Of a stretch of DNA of 64,000 bases, positions 11,142 through 21,946 are shown piece after piece; position 1 is the stretch's first letter, and each line of letters starts with the position of its first letter. The stretch covers positions 1 through 64,000 of the forward strand of contig JADHYV010000025.1 of the NCBI GenBank assembly GCA_027604705.1. Direction: 5' to 3'. Origin of the DNA: Allomyces arbusculus. Taxonomy: Eukaryota > Blastocladiomycota > Blastocladiomycetes > Blastocladiales > Blastocladiaceae. Under the pieces are notes generated by a model that saw only the letters and a program-made list of their open reading frames with translations, was not told the DNA's origin and did no database searches. Position numbers and translations under genes: made by a program.

Positions 11142-12265
11142 TTATATTGGAACGGGGACGGTCCCTTCCAGGAGGCAAACAGGTGCGGCTGGTGTTTGCG
11201 CCGGTGGCGGCGGTCGAGCGCGGGGGTCGGCGCAATGGCACCGAACGGTACTTGCACGCGCGGCGGGGGACGGGAGCAGTTTAGGTCCTGACTCTGGACA
11301 AGCGGTTGATGCTGGTTCGGCTCTTGACGAAGTTGGTGCCGGTGACACGGCGAGGCACGAGCTTGAAAGATTGCGTCGGCAGCTGCCGGTGCAGGTGCAG
11401 CCGCAGGGTCGTCGTCGTCGGGCGTGAGCTGGTCGTGCGTGAGCTTCGAGTTGGTGCTGTTGTTGTGCTGGGTGCTGCAGCGGGAGGGTCGGCCGGAAAT
11501 GAAATAATGCGGACAAGCCGGGGTTGGTGAGGGCCGTGAGGGAGCAGTTGATGCGGAGGAGGCCGCGCGGCAGGGACCTCGAATGGAGCGATCGAGGAAT
11601 GATCACTTCAGCAAAAGTCCACCCACCCATGTGACTGGCGCAGCATACCGGAAAAATCACGCAGCAAATTTATTGAATGACGTGGGCGCGCCAGTGTTCC
11701 TTGCTCAGCACAAAACGTCTTACTCCCACAAGGTGCCGAGAGAGAATGGATGAGAGCGGTCTTTTCCCGCCCCGAGTCGTCAGAGGACCATACCTGCGTG
11801 GAGGGAACAGCACAGGCCTTGCCCTTCTGCTCGCTTGCGAGAAGTCACCGTCAACAGAGATCGTCCAGTAGACACCGATTTTTCATGTTGTTGTTCATGT
11901 CGCTCACCGACGCGACGAGTCGGTATCCAATTACTTGTTTTATCCTGCACATGGTTGGGTGCGCGCCCCTCGCCCCTCGCCCCTCGCCCCTCGCCCAACA
12001 CAATATCCTTCCCATGATTCTCGCCACGACATCGTGTCGCCCACCTGTCCGCACTGCGTGGGGCAGCGCGCGTGAAGTAGAAAGCACAAATTCATATTAA
12101 TCCCAAGTCGAGAAACGACGGCCACACCGCTTCGTCAACACCGCAGTCCACCACATAAAGTCACCTCCACCATTTCCCCACATTCTTCGATCGACGCGGC
12201 GCGTCGACATTTACGCCTGCCCAATCCTTCACCTTCTCCACCTTCTCCACCTTCTCCACCACTTC
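11142..12265. other. Intergenic, 1.1 kb
   Basis: Lies upstream of the Leu5-like gene and downstream of the LRR gene. Reading frames on both strands are Pro/Arg/Ala-rich without motifs. It contains a 7-bp microsatellite at 11964-11996. Confidence 0.5.
11964..11996. repeat. Microsatellite (cgcccct)4
   Basis: Four perfect tandem copies of the heptamer cgcccct at 11964-11991, followed by a partial fifth copy. Confidence 0.9.
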
Positions 12266-15200
12266 TCACTGCCCGGCACCCACGCCCATCCGCGCCGCCC
12301 CCGCCGCTGGCGTGCGCCCGAGCGTCGTTGTGACAACATTCGCCTCGCCCAACTTGCGATTCTCCACCAATGTCGAGACGCGCGGCTTCGGTCTCACCGC
12401 CATCGGCGGCGCCGCGAGCGCCGGTACATTCGGCGCCAAACTCGTGCGCCGCGCTCCCGCCTCCGCGGCCCCGAGCGTCGCTTCGACCACCGACTCGGTC
12501 TCGAGGCAACGCACGTGTGCTGCCAACTTTGTGCGCATCGCCGGCGACACCGCGCGGCACTGACTCACATTGATCATTTTCAGCGGCAACGGCGGGAGCG
12601 GGCCACGACTCGTCGCGGGCGACGCTGGCGTCGCGTCGGTCTCGGACCCGGTGCGCGATCCGCGGCGGCGGCCCAGTTTCGACAGACTCGGCGGGGTCGA
12701 TGGCCTTGACCCGCTCGACGACAAACTCCCTGACGACCCATTCAGCCCGGACGTGGAAGTCGCGGGCCGTGCGTGCGGGGTCAACGCGGGCGCGGTGCAC
12801 CGATCGAGCACGTGGTCGAGGATCGCGTCGTCAACGCGCACACACCCGCGCATGCCGAGCGCTTCGAGGGCCAAACACTTGCGCACGAGCAGGCGCACGG
12901 ACGCATCCGAGACGAGCGATCCGCAGAAGGACAGGTCGAGCACGCGCAGCTGGTCGAGCCGGACGATCGCGGCCATGGCCTGTTCCGACAATGCGCAGCA
13001 GAAGGCGAGTCCGAGCGTGCGAAGTTGCGAGCACGTGTGCGAGATCATGTGCAGCGCGCCGTCAGTCAGGAGCGAGCAATCGCCGAGGAGCAGCGTCTCG
13101 AGCGACCACGACGGGCCGATCACGGGCCATTGCGCAAAGGCGTCGTCGCGTAATCCCGTGCACCGTTGCAGGTTGAGCGACCGGATCGTGCGCCAGGTGA
13201 TGCCCGTCGAGACGAGCAGAGGCGGTGGGGTGGTGTTGGTGGTGTTGGACTAGTTGATCGCAGAGGCAAGTCAGTTCATGATCACAAAAAAGATCACACG
13301 CGAATTGAGAACGGCTTACCTCGCCGTGATGATGATGTGCCTTGCCACCCGCCGTCGCTCCACCCGCCGTCGCCGGCAACATGGCCCCTGTCGCCGTCGC
13401 CGGCGCCGAATGCGGCCCCCACCGCGCGAGCCCACTCGCCGAGGACGGCCCCGACTTGGCGCCCGAGACCATCGCCATGGCTGCCGACTCGGTGACAAAC
13501 ATGCCGGTGCCGAGCGTCTTGCAGTAGCCCAGGTTGAGGTTGGTCAGGTTCGGGAACATGAGCAGGCACTTGCGCAGCGCGCGGTCGTCGATCTTACGCA
13601 GATTCGACAAGTCGAGCGACGTGACCGACGGCAGGCATACGGTGCCGGCACCGAGGAACGAGTTGCCCGAAACTTCCCAGCAATTGTGCAGGACAAGCTC
13701 TTCGAGGTTCGTACACCGCAGCAACAGCGGGGCGAACCCGAGGTCGGTCACGGCAAAGCAGTTCTTGAGGTTGAGCACGCGGATGAAAGGCGCGCTAGTT
13801 GATGCGAGGAGAGTGTCAGTTAGGGTCGATCAATGCGTCCATCACCAACTGACCGCAATCCGAAAACGTACCAGTCGCGGGCAATCAGTGCCAGCACGCC
13901 ATCATCAATCGTCTTCAAGTGCTCAAACGCGATGTGCGTCGCCCACACCGCGCGCGTCTCCTGAATCCAATCAAACCAATCCGTGCAAACGCCGCGCACA
14001 ATGAAACAGTCGCGAGTCGACAGCATTTGCAAAATCCGCGTCGACGCTCTTTCGCACCGCAGCATATCCAGCATCGTGGTTTTGTGCTCTTCGTCGCCCG
14101 CCGCGGGCGCCGCCGTCGCGTCGTGCAACTTGTTAGCCGACGTGTGCATGTCCGAGACACTCAGCGTCATGCTCATGGCCGACGCCGATCTGAACGACTC
14201 AGAACTTGCAAACCGCCCGCCGACCGCACTTTGACGGATTGGGGCCGCGACTTTCGCCATGACGTCGGACGCCATTTTCATGAGCCGCGGGTCCGACCAG
14301 ACGGCGACACTCGCACGGCGCTTGCTTGGCGCCTGCGCCGAAATGGAACTGAGCGTTTTGTGCTCGACGACCGCCGGTGCGGCGACCGTCGGTACCGTCA
14401 TCGAACCCGTGGGCGACGCCGCGTCCTCGCCCGCAAGTAAACTGTCGAGTGAGACGGGGCTGGCCGTGGTCCCGATCTTGATCGCGCTGAGCATATCGTG
14501 TACGTTCACGTGCGCCGCCGACTCGGGCCGGTGCATGTCGAGCAACGCCCGGTCCGACCCCGACAGGCCCGCACCGTTAATCGTGACTGTCGACGAATTC
14601 AGCGAATGCAGCATGGCTAATGCGTGCCGCACGGGCGGGAAATCCGCACGTGCCGACGCCGTCGACCCGGCGTTGCTGAAATCGGGCGCCGCCGACGACG
14701 CCGACGCCGCTTGGAGTGTGATAATCTCGTGCAATCCGGCAGCCGTCGCGGGCCGACCCGCCGAGGTCGTTGCCACCATCGACGTCAACTGGTGCGTCGC
14801 CGTCGCAGCCGCGGCCGCCGGCGCCGAACTCGTGGCCCCGGCCGACGACGCGTGCGCGGCGCCGTTCCCGTTCGACCGGCCAAGCCGCACCTCTGCCGCG
14901 TGCCGGATGCGTGTCGACAGGCCCGGCCCAAACTTGGTCAGCAGCGTCTGCTGCAAGTCGCGCTTCTGGATCACGACGAGCACACACCGCTCGAGCGCGA
15001 CCACGTTCGCCGTGCGCAGCAAGTCCATGGCGACGGCAATTTCGCCGAAGAAAGACCCCGGGCCGAGCGTCGAGTAGACGGTTTCGCCGTCCTTACCCGT
15101 GACAATGACTGACCCACGCAGGACCAGGAACAGGGCGCGGCCTTCTTCCCCGACGCGAACGATCCAGTCGCCGGCAGCAGCGTACCGGACCGAGACGAGC

Positions 15201-15379
15201 GAGAGGAGGGTGCTGAAGAAACCGGGCGCGTCGTCTTCGAGTCCGGCAAAGAGAGGGTGCGCGTGCAACGCGGCCTCGAGGTCGATCATGTTGGACGCGG
15301 CGTCGTGGGTCGTGCGCACCGGGCTTGGAGCCGCAGGCGCGGGCACGTCGGCCGGAGCGAGTGCCGTGGACGCGTCCAT
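12266..15379 (-). CDS. Cyclic-nucleotide-binding / F-box-like / LRR protein
   Basis: Exons (minus): 15379-13872, 13794-13320 and 13249-12266; 988 aa with consistent phases. Residues about 35-155 form a cNMP-binding domain with the phosphate-binding cassette GSFFGEIAVAMDLLRTANV. A long Ala/Ser-rich linker follows. Around 450-500 an F-box-like helix set appears (ILQMLSTRDCFIVRGVC then WFDWIQETRAVWATHI). From about 505 there are many AMN1-type leucine-rich repeats, such as RVLNLKNCFAVTDLGF, LDLSNLRKIDDRAL, LRTLGLAFCCALSEQAM and LRVLDLSFCGSLVSDA. A low-complexity insert with HHHH interrupts the LRR region at the second intron. The likely role is an SCF-type substrate receptor gated by cAMP/cGMP; this is inference from architecture. 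The tail is disordered. Donors are gtacgt and gtaagc. Confidence 0.85.
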
Positions 15380-16629
15380 AGTGAATGAAGTAGGTGGCGC
15401 GAGGTCGTGATGGCGCGGAGGATCACCGCCAGATTCAGGTCGAGAGTCAAGGAAAGAAAGCGAGGAAAGTCGCGCGCTTGGGCAGGGACGCGATCAATTT
15501 AGGTGCCGGTGAAAGAGAAAAGTCGAGAAAGAGGGGGGGGGGGGGGGGGAGAGCGAAACGTGTCCGAGGACACACGACGAGTCGGATGGCCGGAGAGCGG
15601 GCCCGCGAGCACTGAGGAAAGAGGAAGTATCGCGATCAAGGAAACTTGTCGAAGGGCCCCAACACTATACACGGGGCTTGTGAGCAGAAGTCGAGCGGGG
15701 GTGGGGTGTCATTCGCGCCGCTGCCGACCGGCTGGTGAGCAACCACGGGTGCCGGTGGCGCGCTTGCGGGCAGTAGGCGGCGGCGCATACCCAGATTGAG
15801 GGTGGCGCAAGGTGCGAAGGGGAATGCGGGGAGTTGGGCGCGTCTATGTCTTCTTCGGAGAGAGGGAGGACGGGGCGACCGGCCGGCGCTGCGGGTGGTC
15901 GACGCGAACGTTGCGAGTTTGGAGAGAGCCGCTTGGAGCACTATTGCGGTCAACATTTTCGTGATTTACCTCATATCACGTCAGGTGATCGCGCCAAAGG
16001 CTGCATTTACGACTGAGAGACAGTCTGTCCTCTGCGCCGAGCACGTCGCTCGTGGCGACGATCCACGCTCATCACCCGACCCGCTCACTGAAGCAACCGT
16101 AGTTCCTCTCCGCCGTATACCCAAGCGGCACCGTAGGAGGCCATGGCGCAGCTTGGTCCGCGCTGCAGGTGGTGAGGGAGCATCCGCGGCTCGACGAGAT
16201 GGGCCGCACCGTTGGATTACGCTGAGGTCGAGGAGCTGCGCGGCTGGCAGATATAGCCGACGCCCGCACGCTGCCAACGACCAGACACGGGACTGCGGAG
16301 ACCCGGACGTGAAGCCGCGGTGGCGGGCGCAACCACCCTGCACCATGCTGCGGGCGATGCCTTTGGTGTGACGCGGAGATTATGGGCCAGAGCTGAGCCA
16401 CACCTGCTGCTCCCATGGTCTGCCATCGCAACGCGTCGCGCTCTGCAGCAACCACGACGGTGACGGCCGCGCGCTTTCTCTCTGCCACTGTTCTATAAAT
16501 CAGCGTCGCGTGTCGAGAAAGTCTCAGCACGCCGCACCGCGGCCATCAACCCGAGCTCGACATCCAGCAACACCGCCTTGGATCACGACGCGTCCATCAG
16601 CTCGCTCCAGACGACCAAACCGGCCAATA
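15380..16629. other. Divergent intergenic region
   Basis: A 1.25-kb GC-rich region between the starts of the LRR gene (minus) and the mannosidase gene (plus). It includes a 17-nt G run at 15533-15549. No ORF in it shows recognisable protein features. Confidence 0.6.
16494..16500 (+). promoter_or_regulatory. TATA-like box of the alpha-mannosidase gene
   Basis: tataaat lies about 135 bp upstream of the chosen ATG, the only such match close to the gene. Spacing is plausible for a short 5' leader. Confidence 0.5.
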
Positions 16630-19600
16630 ATGCAAGTCAAAATGCCCGGACACGCGCCGTCGTCTGCCGCACCCACCGCCGCGTCTGCGGCGGGCCCGTT
16701 TTTCAAGGCGCCGCGCGGCATCTACCTCGACAGGTTTAACCGCTTCACGAGCACCGACATGTTCCAAGATGTAAACCTGTTTGGCCAAATGTATGGCGAC
16801 CGCGCCAGTGGACCCGACGCGCTCGACCTGGCCGTGTTTTCCGTGCCCGACGGCAAGCGAATGTATGTTCTGGCATTTCATGATTTCAAGAAGATCGTTA
16901 GCGAAAATTGACCCGTTTGGTTGCGGCCCAGCTCGTTTGAGGAAGCCGTCAAGGGCGAATTCAAGCCGACGCGTGCCGGCGAGCGGTTTGGGCCGAGTTG
17001 GAGCACACATTGTACGCGACTCGGTTGTTGGTTTGGGCAAGGACGTGACCAAATCCACTCACGACGTGCCTTCTCCTCCAACCTCGTCACATTGCAGGGT
17101 TCAAGGTTGGTTTCTCCCTCCATCACGCATCCATTTCCGCACAAGTGCCGGGCTGATCCTTTCGTGCACCCATAATCCAGGTCAAGTGCACGATCCCGGC
17201 CGCGTGGAAGGGCGAGTCGGTCGTGTTTGTCTTTAACGCCGAGTCGGCTGAAGGCCAAATCTACTCGACCCACGGTGACCTGATTCACGGCCTTTCGGGC
17301 GGTGGCTGGGGCGACACGAACCGCCGCACCGATTATATCATTGCCCGGCCCGCGAATGGCGACGAGGTCGTCGAATTTTACGTCGAAATGGCGTGCAATG
17401 GGCTGTTTGGCAACGGCGGTACGTCCTCATCGATCAGATGGACGCATAAGTCGGACGAGTTCTGATAGCTTGCCGCCTTGGTTTGTACAGAGGGCGGCAT
17501 GATCGCGCCGCCGAGCGAGAACCGATACTACACGCTGCAGGAAGCGCACATTGCCGTGTGGAACGAAAAGGCCCAGCAGCTGCGCATGGATTGGCACATT
17601 ATCCGCGACATGGCGCGCGTACGTTCCTCCCCTCCCCCCCTCGAGCGCATAAGAACGCATTCGTCGCTCACTGCTTCCTCCGCTCGCTACAGGAGCTCGA
17701 CCCGGCCAAGAACATTAGGTCGCAGCAGGCGCTCTACGCGGCCAACCAAATCATGGACGCATGGTACACGGGCCAAGGGTTCGACGCGTGCCTCGCAATC
17801 GCGCACGAGTTTCTGGCCGTGCCCGCCGAACCCACGGCGGTCAACGTCACGTCGGTCGGCCACTGTCATATCGACACGGCGTGGCTCTGGCCCTACGACG
17901 AGACCAAGCGCAAGGTCGCGCGGTCGTGGTCGACGCAGATCTATTGTCCGTTTGCTCGTTGCTCGGTCTCACTGCGGAGCTCGTTGTGTGCGCGAACACT
18001 TACACGGCTCGCCCCATCGTGTAGTCATGGATGAGTACCCCGAGTACCGGTTCGTCGCGTCACAAGCGCAGCAGTTCACGTGGCTCAAGGAGCAGCACCC
18101 AGCGCTTTTCGAGAAACTGCAGACCAAGGTCGCGTCGGGGCAGTTTTTGCCGATTGGCGGCAGCTGGGTGGAAATGGACGGCAACTTGCCGTCGGGCGAA
18201 TCGTTTGTGCGCCAGTTCCTCTACGGCCAGCGATTCTTTGTCGACCATTTTGCGCACCGGTCCAAGATCATGTTTGTACGTCTTTTCCTCATTTGATTCT
18301 TGTTTCTTGCAAACCCGCACTCGTACCCCACCTCTGACCTCGTCGCTTCCTTCTCCACCCGCTTTCAGGTCCCCGACACGTTCGGCTACTCGGCGCAGCT
18401 CCCGCAAATCGCGCGTCTTGCCGGGACCCCCTACTTTTTCACGCAAAAGCTGTCCTGGAACAACATCAACAAGTTCCCGCACACGACCTTTGTCTGGGAA
18501 TCACCCGACGGCACGGGCCTGCTGACGCACTTTTGCCCCGCCGATACCTACACCGGCCAGGCGACCGTCGGCGAAGTCGTCAAGCACGTCACGAACCACA
18601 AGGACCTCGCGACCACCACCTCGGCGCTCTACCTGTTCGGCAACGGCGACGGTGGTGGCGGCCCGACGCGCGACATGCTCGACCGGCACCGCCGCATGGG
18701 CACGCCCTCTGGGACCGCGGGACTCGGCGCGATTTTGACTCCAGGCGACCCGACCGACTTCTACCGTGAGGTCGCGCAATCGAGTTTGACGAAGCTCGCG
18801 CGGTGGCGGGGTGAACTCTACTTCGAGCTGCACCGTGGGGTCATGACGACGCACGCGCTCGTGAAGCGGCGCAACCGGCAGTGCGAGGCGCTGATGCGCA
18901 ATGTCGAGTTTGCTTGGGCGGTCGCGGTCGCGACGGGGAAGTGTGACCCGGGCAAGTACCCGCGCGAGGAAATTGACCGGTGCTGGCAGAAAGTGCTGCT
19001 GAACCAGTTTCATGACGTTTTGCCGGGGTCGTCAATTGGCGCCGTGTACGTTGACGCGCACCGGATTTACGAGGAGGTGCTCGACGAGGCCGGGAAGTTG
19101 CTCGAGGCTGGGATCGACGTGCTCGTGGGCGTGCCCGCCAAGGATGCGGAGCGCGACGCGTGGGTCGCTGTCAATGTTCTCTCACACGCGCGGACCGAAA
19201 TCGTCGAAGTGCCCGTGCGCGACCGCGCGGAGTGTGTGCAGGTCGCGCGTGGTGGCGAGACGGCGCTGTGCGTCGTGCAGGTCGATGCGATGGGGACCGC
19301 GCACGTGGATCCGGCGGCGAACGTCGATCTGCCGCCGTTGTCGGCGCGGGAGGACGGGGGCAAGGTGGTGCTCGAAAACGACTACGTGCGGTACACGTTC
19401 AATGCGCGCGGGCAAGTCGTCGAGGGGTACGATAAGCGTGCGGACCGCGTCTTCGTGGATGCGGCAAAACCGGCGAATACGTTTGCGATGTTTTCGGACG
19501 TGCCGCTGTTCTGGGATGCGTACGTCGTTCTTAGGCGTTGGTTCAAACTATGTTGCTGTTAGGCTCACCTCGTGATGGCGGTTTTGATTTAGCTGGGACG

Positions 19601-20633
19601 TCGAATTCTACCACCTCGGCATGCGTACCGAGGCGACCGACGGCACTTGCACGATCTCCGAGACGGGCCCGTTGCGCGTGAGCGTCGACATCACCGTCAA
19701 GGTCTCGTCTACATCGAAGCTCACGCAAACTGCGTCTTTGACCCCCTCCTCGCCCAATCTCGTCTTCGACACGTCCGTGTCGTGGCACGAGGCACACCAG
19801 CTGCTCAAGGTCGAGTTCCCGCTGCAAATCGTTTCGGACGTGGCCAACTACGAGGTGCCCTACGCGGTCATTCAGCGGCCGACCCACGCCAATACGTCCT
19901 GGGACCTGGCACGGTTTGAAGTGTGCGCGCACAAGTTTGCTGATTTGTCCGAATACGGGTACGGCGTGGCGATCTTGTCGGACGCGAAGTACGGGTTCTC
20001 GTGCCGCGGGTCGGCGCTGAGCATGTCGATCTTGCGCGCGCCCAAGTCGCCGGACGCGGACTGCGACATCGGCGATTATCACCGGTTCCGGTACGCGATT
20101 GCTCCGCATGACGGGCGACTGGGGGAGAGGACGGTGCTGGATGCCGCTGCGTTTAACAGTCCGTTGGTGTTACGGTACGGTTTGCGGTTTGTTAATTGCT
20201 GCCCCGCATGGACCTGGCGTGCGGAACTGATCTGTGAACGAAACTACGTAGCCCCGTCCCGCGCGACCTCGCCGCCCGCTCTTCCAATTTCCTCTCAGTA
20301 TCTCCGGCCCACGTCCTCCTCGACGCCGTCAAGCTCGCCGAGCCGGGTCCTGCGGGCACGGAGACCGACGTGATCATTCGGCTCTACGAGTCGCTTGGCG
20401 GGCACGCGCCCAAGACGCGCATCGAGTTTGGTCCCGCATGGCGCGCCTGGTCGGCTGCGGCGGTCACGCTCCTCGAGGATGCGCCGGTGGCCGATGATCC
20501 GGACGAGGTGGCGGTGGGCGGCGCGCCGGTGATGCCAGCGGTGGAAGTGGTCGAGGGCGGGAAGGCAATCAAAGTTGCGATGCGGCCGTTCCAGATCGTG
20601 ACGCTGCGGGTCGTCGTGGAACCGGTCGCGTGA
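16630..20633 (+). CDS. AMS1: Alpha-mannosidase, GH38 (vacuolar/cytosolic Ams1 type)
   Basis: Ten exons: 16630-16862, 16932-17011, 17098-17105, 17181-17418, 17491-17618, 17693-17945, 18025-18275, 18369-19519, 19593-20179 and 20299-20633; 1087 aa, near the length of yeast Ams1. All phases agree. Exon 3 is only 8 nt and completes WFK in the N-terminal domain. The GH38 zinc motif is GHCHIDTAWLWPYDETK; the nucleophile-bearing motif is VPDTFGYSAQLPQ, built at a splice site. LLNQFHDVLPGSSIG near residue 650 is also typical. Ams1/MAN2C1 enzymes trim free oligomannosides in cytosol or vacuole; there is no signal peptide, as expected. The last intron (donor gtttgc) is the least certain. M16642 is a possible alternative start. 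Confidence 0.93.
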
Positions 20634-21411
20634 GAACGTCTTTGGGAGGAGGGGGCTGGCGGGACGTTAATTTGTTGGCTCGGGGTCCATGCCGATGCAT
20701 TCAATACAGGAACGAGACGAAGGGCGACTTGACTTGTGTCTGCTCGAGAATGGAACGCCGACGCTTCATCACTGATCAGTTTGCGCTCGCCAAACGGCAG
20801 AAGGTTGCTTGCCTCCCTGTCGCGTGCTGCACTTAGCACACCGCATGCATCCATCTGTGAACTTGTGGCAAGGTGGAATCATCCTCTTTCAGGGCCTCCT
20901 TCTGGGTTCGATTCCCGGAAAGAGCAGATATATCCTATTTCTTGCTTGATCACGAGATCTGGTCGCGTTTGTCTTAGGTCCTCATCGTTTTGCTGGTTTA
21001 GTATAGCCATCGACATGCGTCAGGTGACAGCCGCCATACTTAGCGACGAGGACAACGTGCGGTCAGAATTGTCATTATATGGGTTAATTCCAACAACCAC
21101 TATATGTAGAAACCAACTCAGCTCACAGCTCGCTCACAATGACGCGTTGTTGAGTGTAAAATGGTTTGCCACTCCCCTGCGCGGGATCGCGTGCATTTTG
21201 TTACTTTGTTGCTGCTGGCGTGCTCAAGAATGTTCGTTGATCGTGCAGAGCACCTGTTCGCCGTTTTGCTGAGGGACAGCAGGACAGCACCACGGTTGCT
21301 TGCAGCCCAACCACGACTTGAATCGCTGTGCCCGTGACGCAACTGTGGACTGGACTGTCGCAAATAAAACTAGGATAAAAATAGAACGTGTGTGTCAATC
21401 AGGTTTGATGC
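20634..21411. other. Intergenic with a Pol III-like A/B-box pair
   Basis: No protein-coding content seen. At 20865-20915 a tRNA-like A box (tggcaaggtgg) and B box (ggttcgattcc) are correctly spaced, but no tRNA cloverleaf can be closed around them. It is probably a decayed tRNA or tRNA-derived repeat. Confidence 0.35.
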
Positions 21412-21482
21412 GCACTGTTGGTGAAATGGTATCATGGAACCCTCCCAAGGTTTCGGCCCGGGTTCGATTCCCGGACAGTGCA
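21412..21482 (+). tRNA. tRNA-Gly (CCC)
   Basis: A complete 71-nt cloverleaf. The acceptor stem gcactgt pairs with acagtgc and is followed by discriminator A. The anticodon loop is ctcccaa on a 5-bp stem (gaacc/ggttt), giving anticodon CCC. The T arm is ccgggttcgattcccgg. No intron. Confidence 0.93.
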
Positions 21483-21946
21483 TTGTCTTTCTGTTGGCGG
21501 GCGACGCGTAATTTGCAGCGAGGATCAACGCCGGCATTGTTGACTAACTGTTTTGCCACGGCGCACGCCCACCTGCATCCTTGCACACACGACTTGTCAA
21601 CAGGACGCGCGGCCAGTTGTGTGTCGCTGGCACTCGCGGCCGCTCCACATCGCAGCGCGGCAGCCGAGACCAGACGATAATTTCCCGTCAGCCGCGGCGA
21701 TTTGATCTCAAGCAGAAGCTTCCCCCTGATCCCCGATCTCGCACCCGCAACTGGACGCACAGCAACGTCGCCCGCGCCCTCGCGTCGGAGACGCCCCCGT
21801 CGCGCGCGATCTCGCCGGCCCGCCCAGTCCATGCCACGGAGAGGGGGCCAGCACGGGGCCGACCAGCATCCTGCGCCCCCCCGCATCCCCAGCCGCCCTC
21901 CCCGCATTACCCCTTGCCTTCCGTCCCGCGCGCACGCGCCAGCGCC
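21483..21946. other. 5' region of the RhoGEF gene
   Basis: GC-rich. The GEF frame stays open upstream of the chosen ATG, but its content becomes Arg/Pro-rich and unlike the protein, so I treat it as promoter and leader. Confidence 0.5.

Noticed and set aside
11142-11660. 172-codon minus ORF directly upstream of the Leu5-like carrier
   Set aside because: Pro/Ala/Arg/Cys-rich with no domain; it ends just before the carrier ATG and looks like leader sequence in GC-rich DNA.
20860-20930. Candidate third tRNA gene
   Set aside because: A and B boxes are present, but the 3' aaagagc has no 5' partner at tRNA distance and the anticodon stem does not pair.
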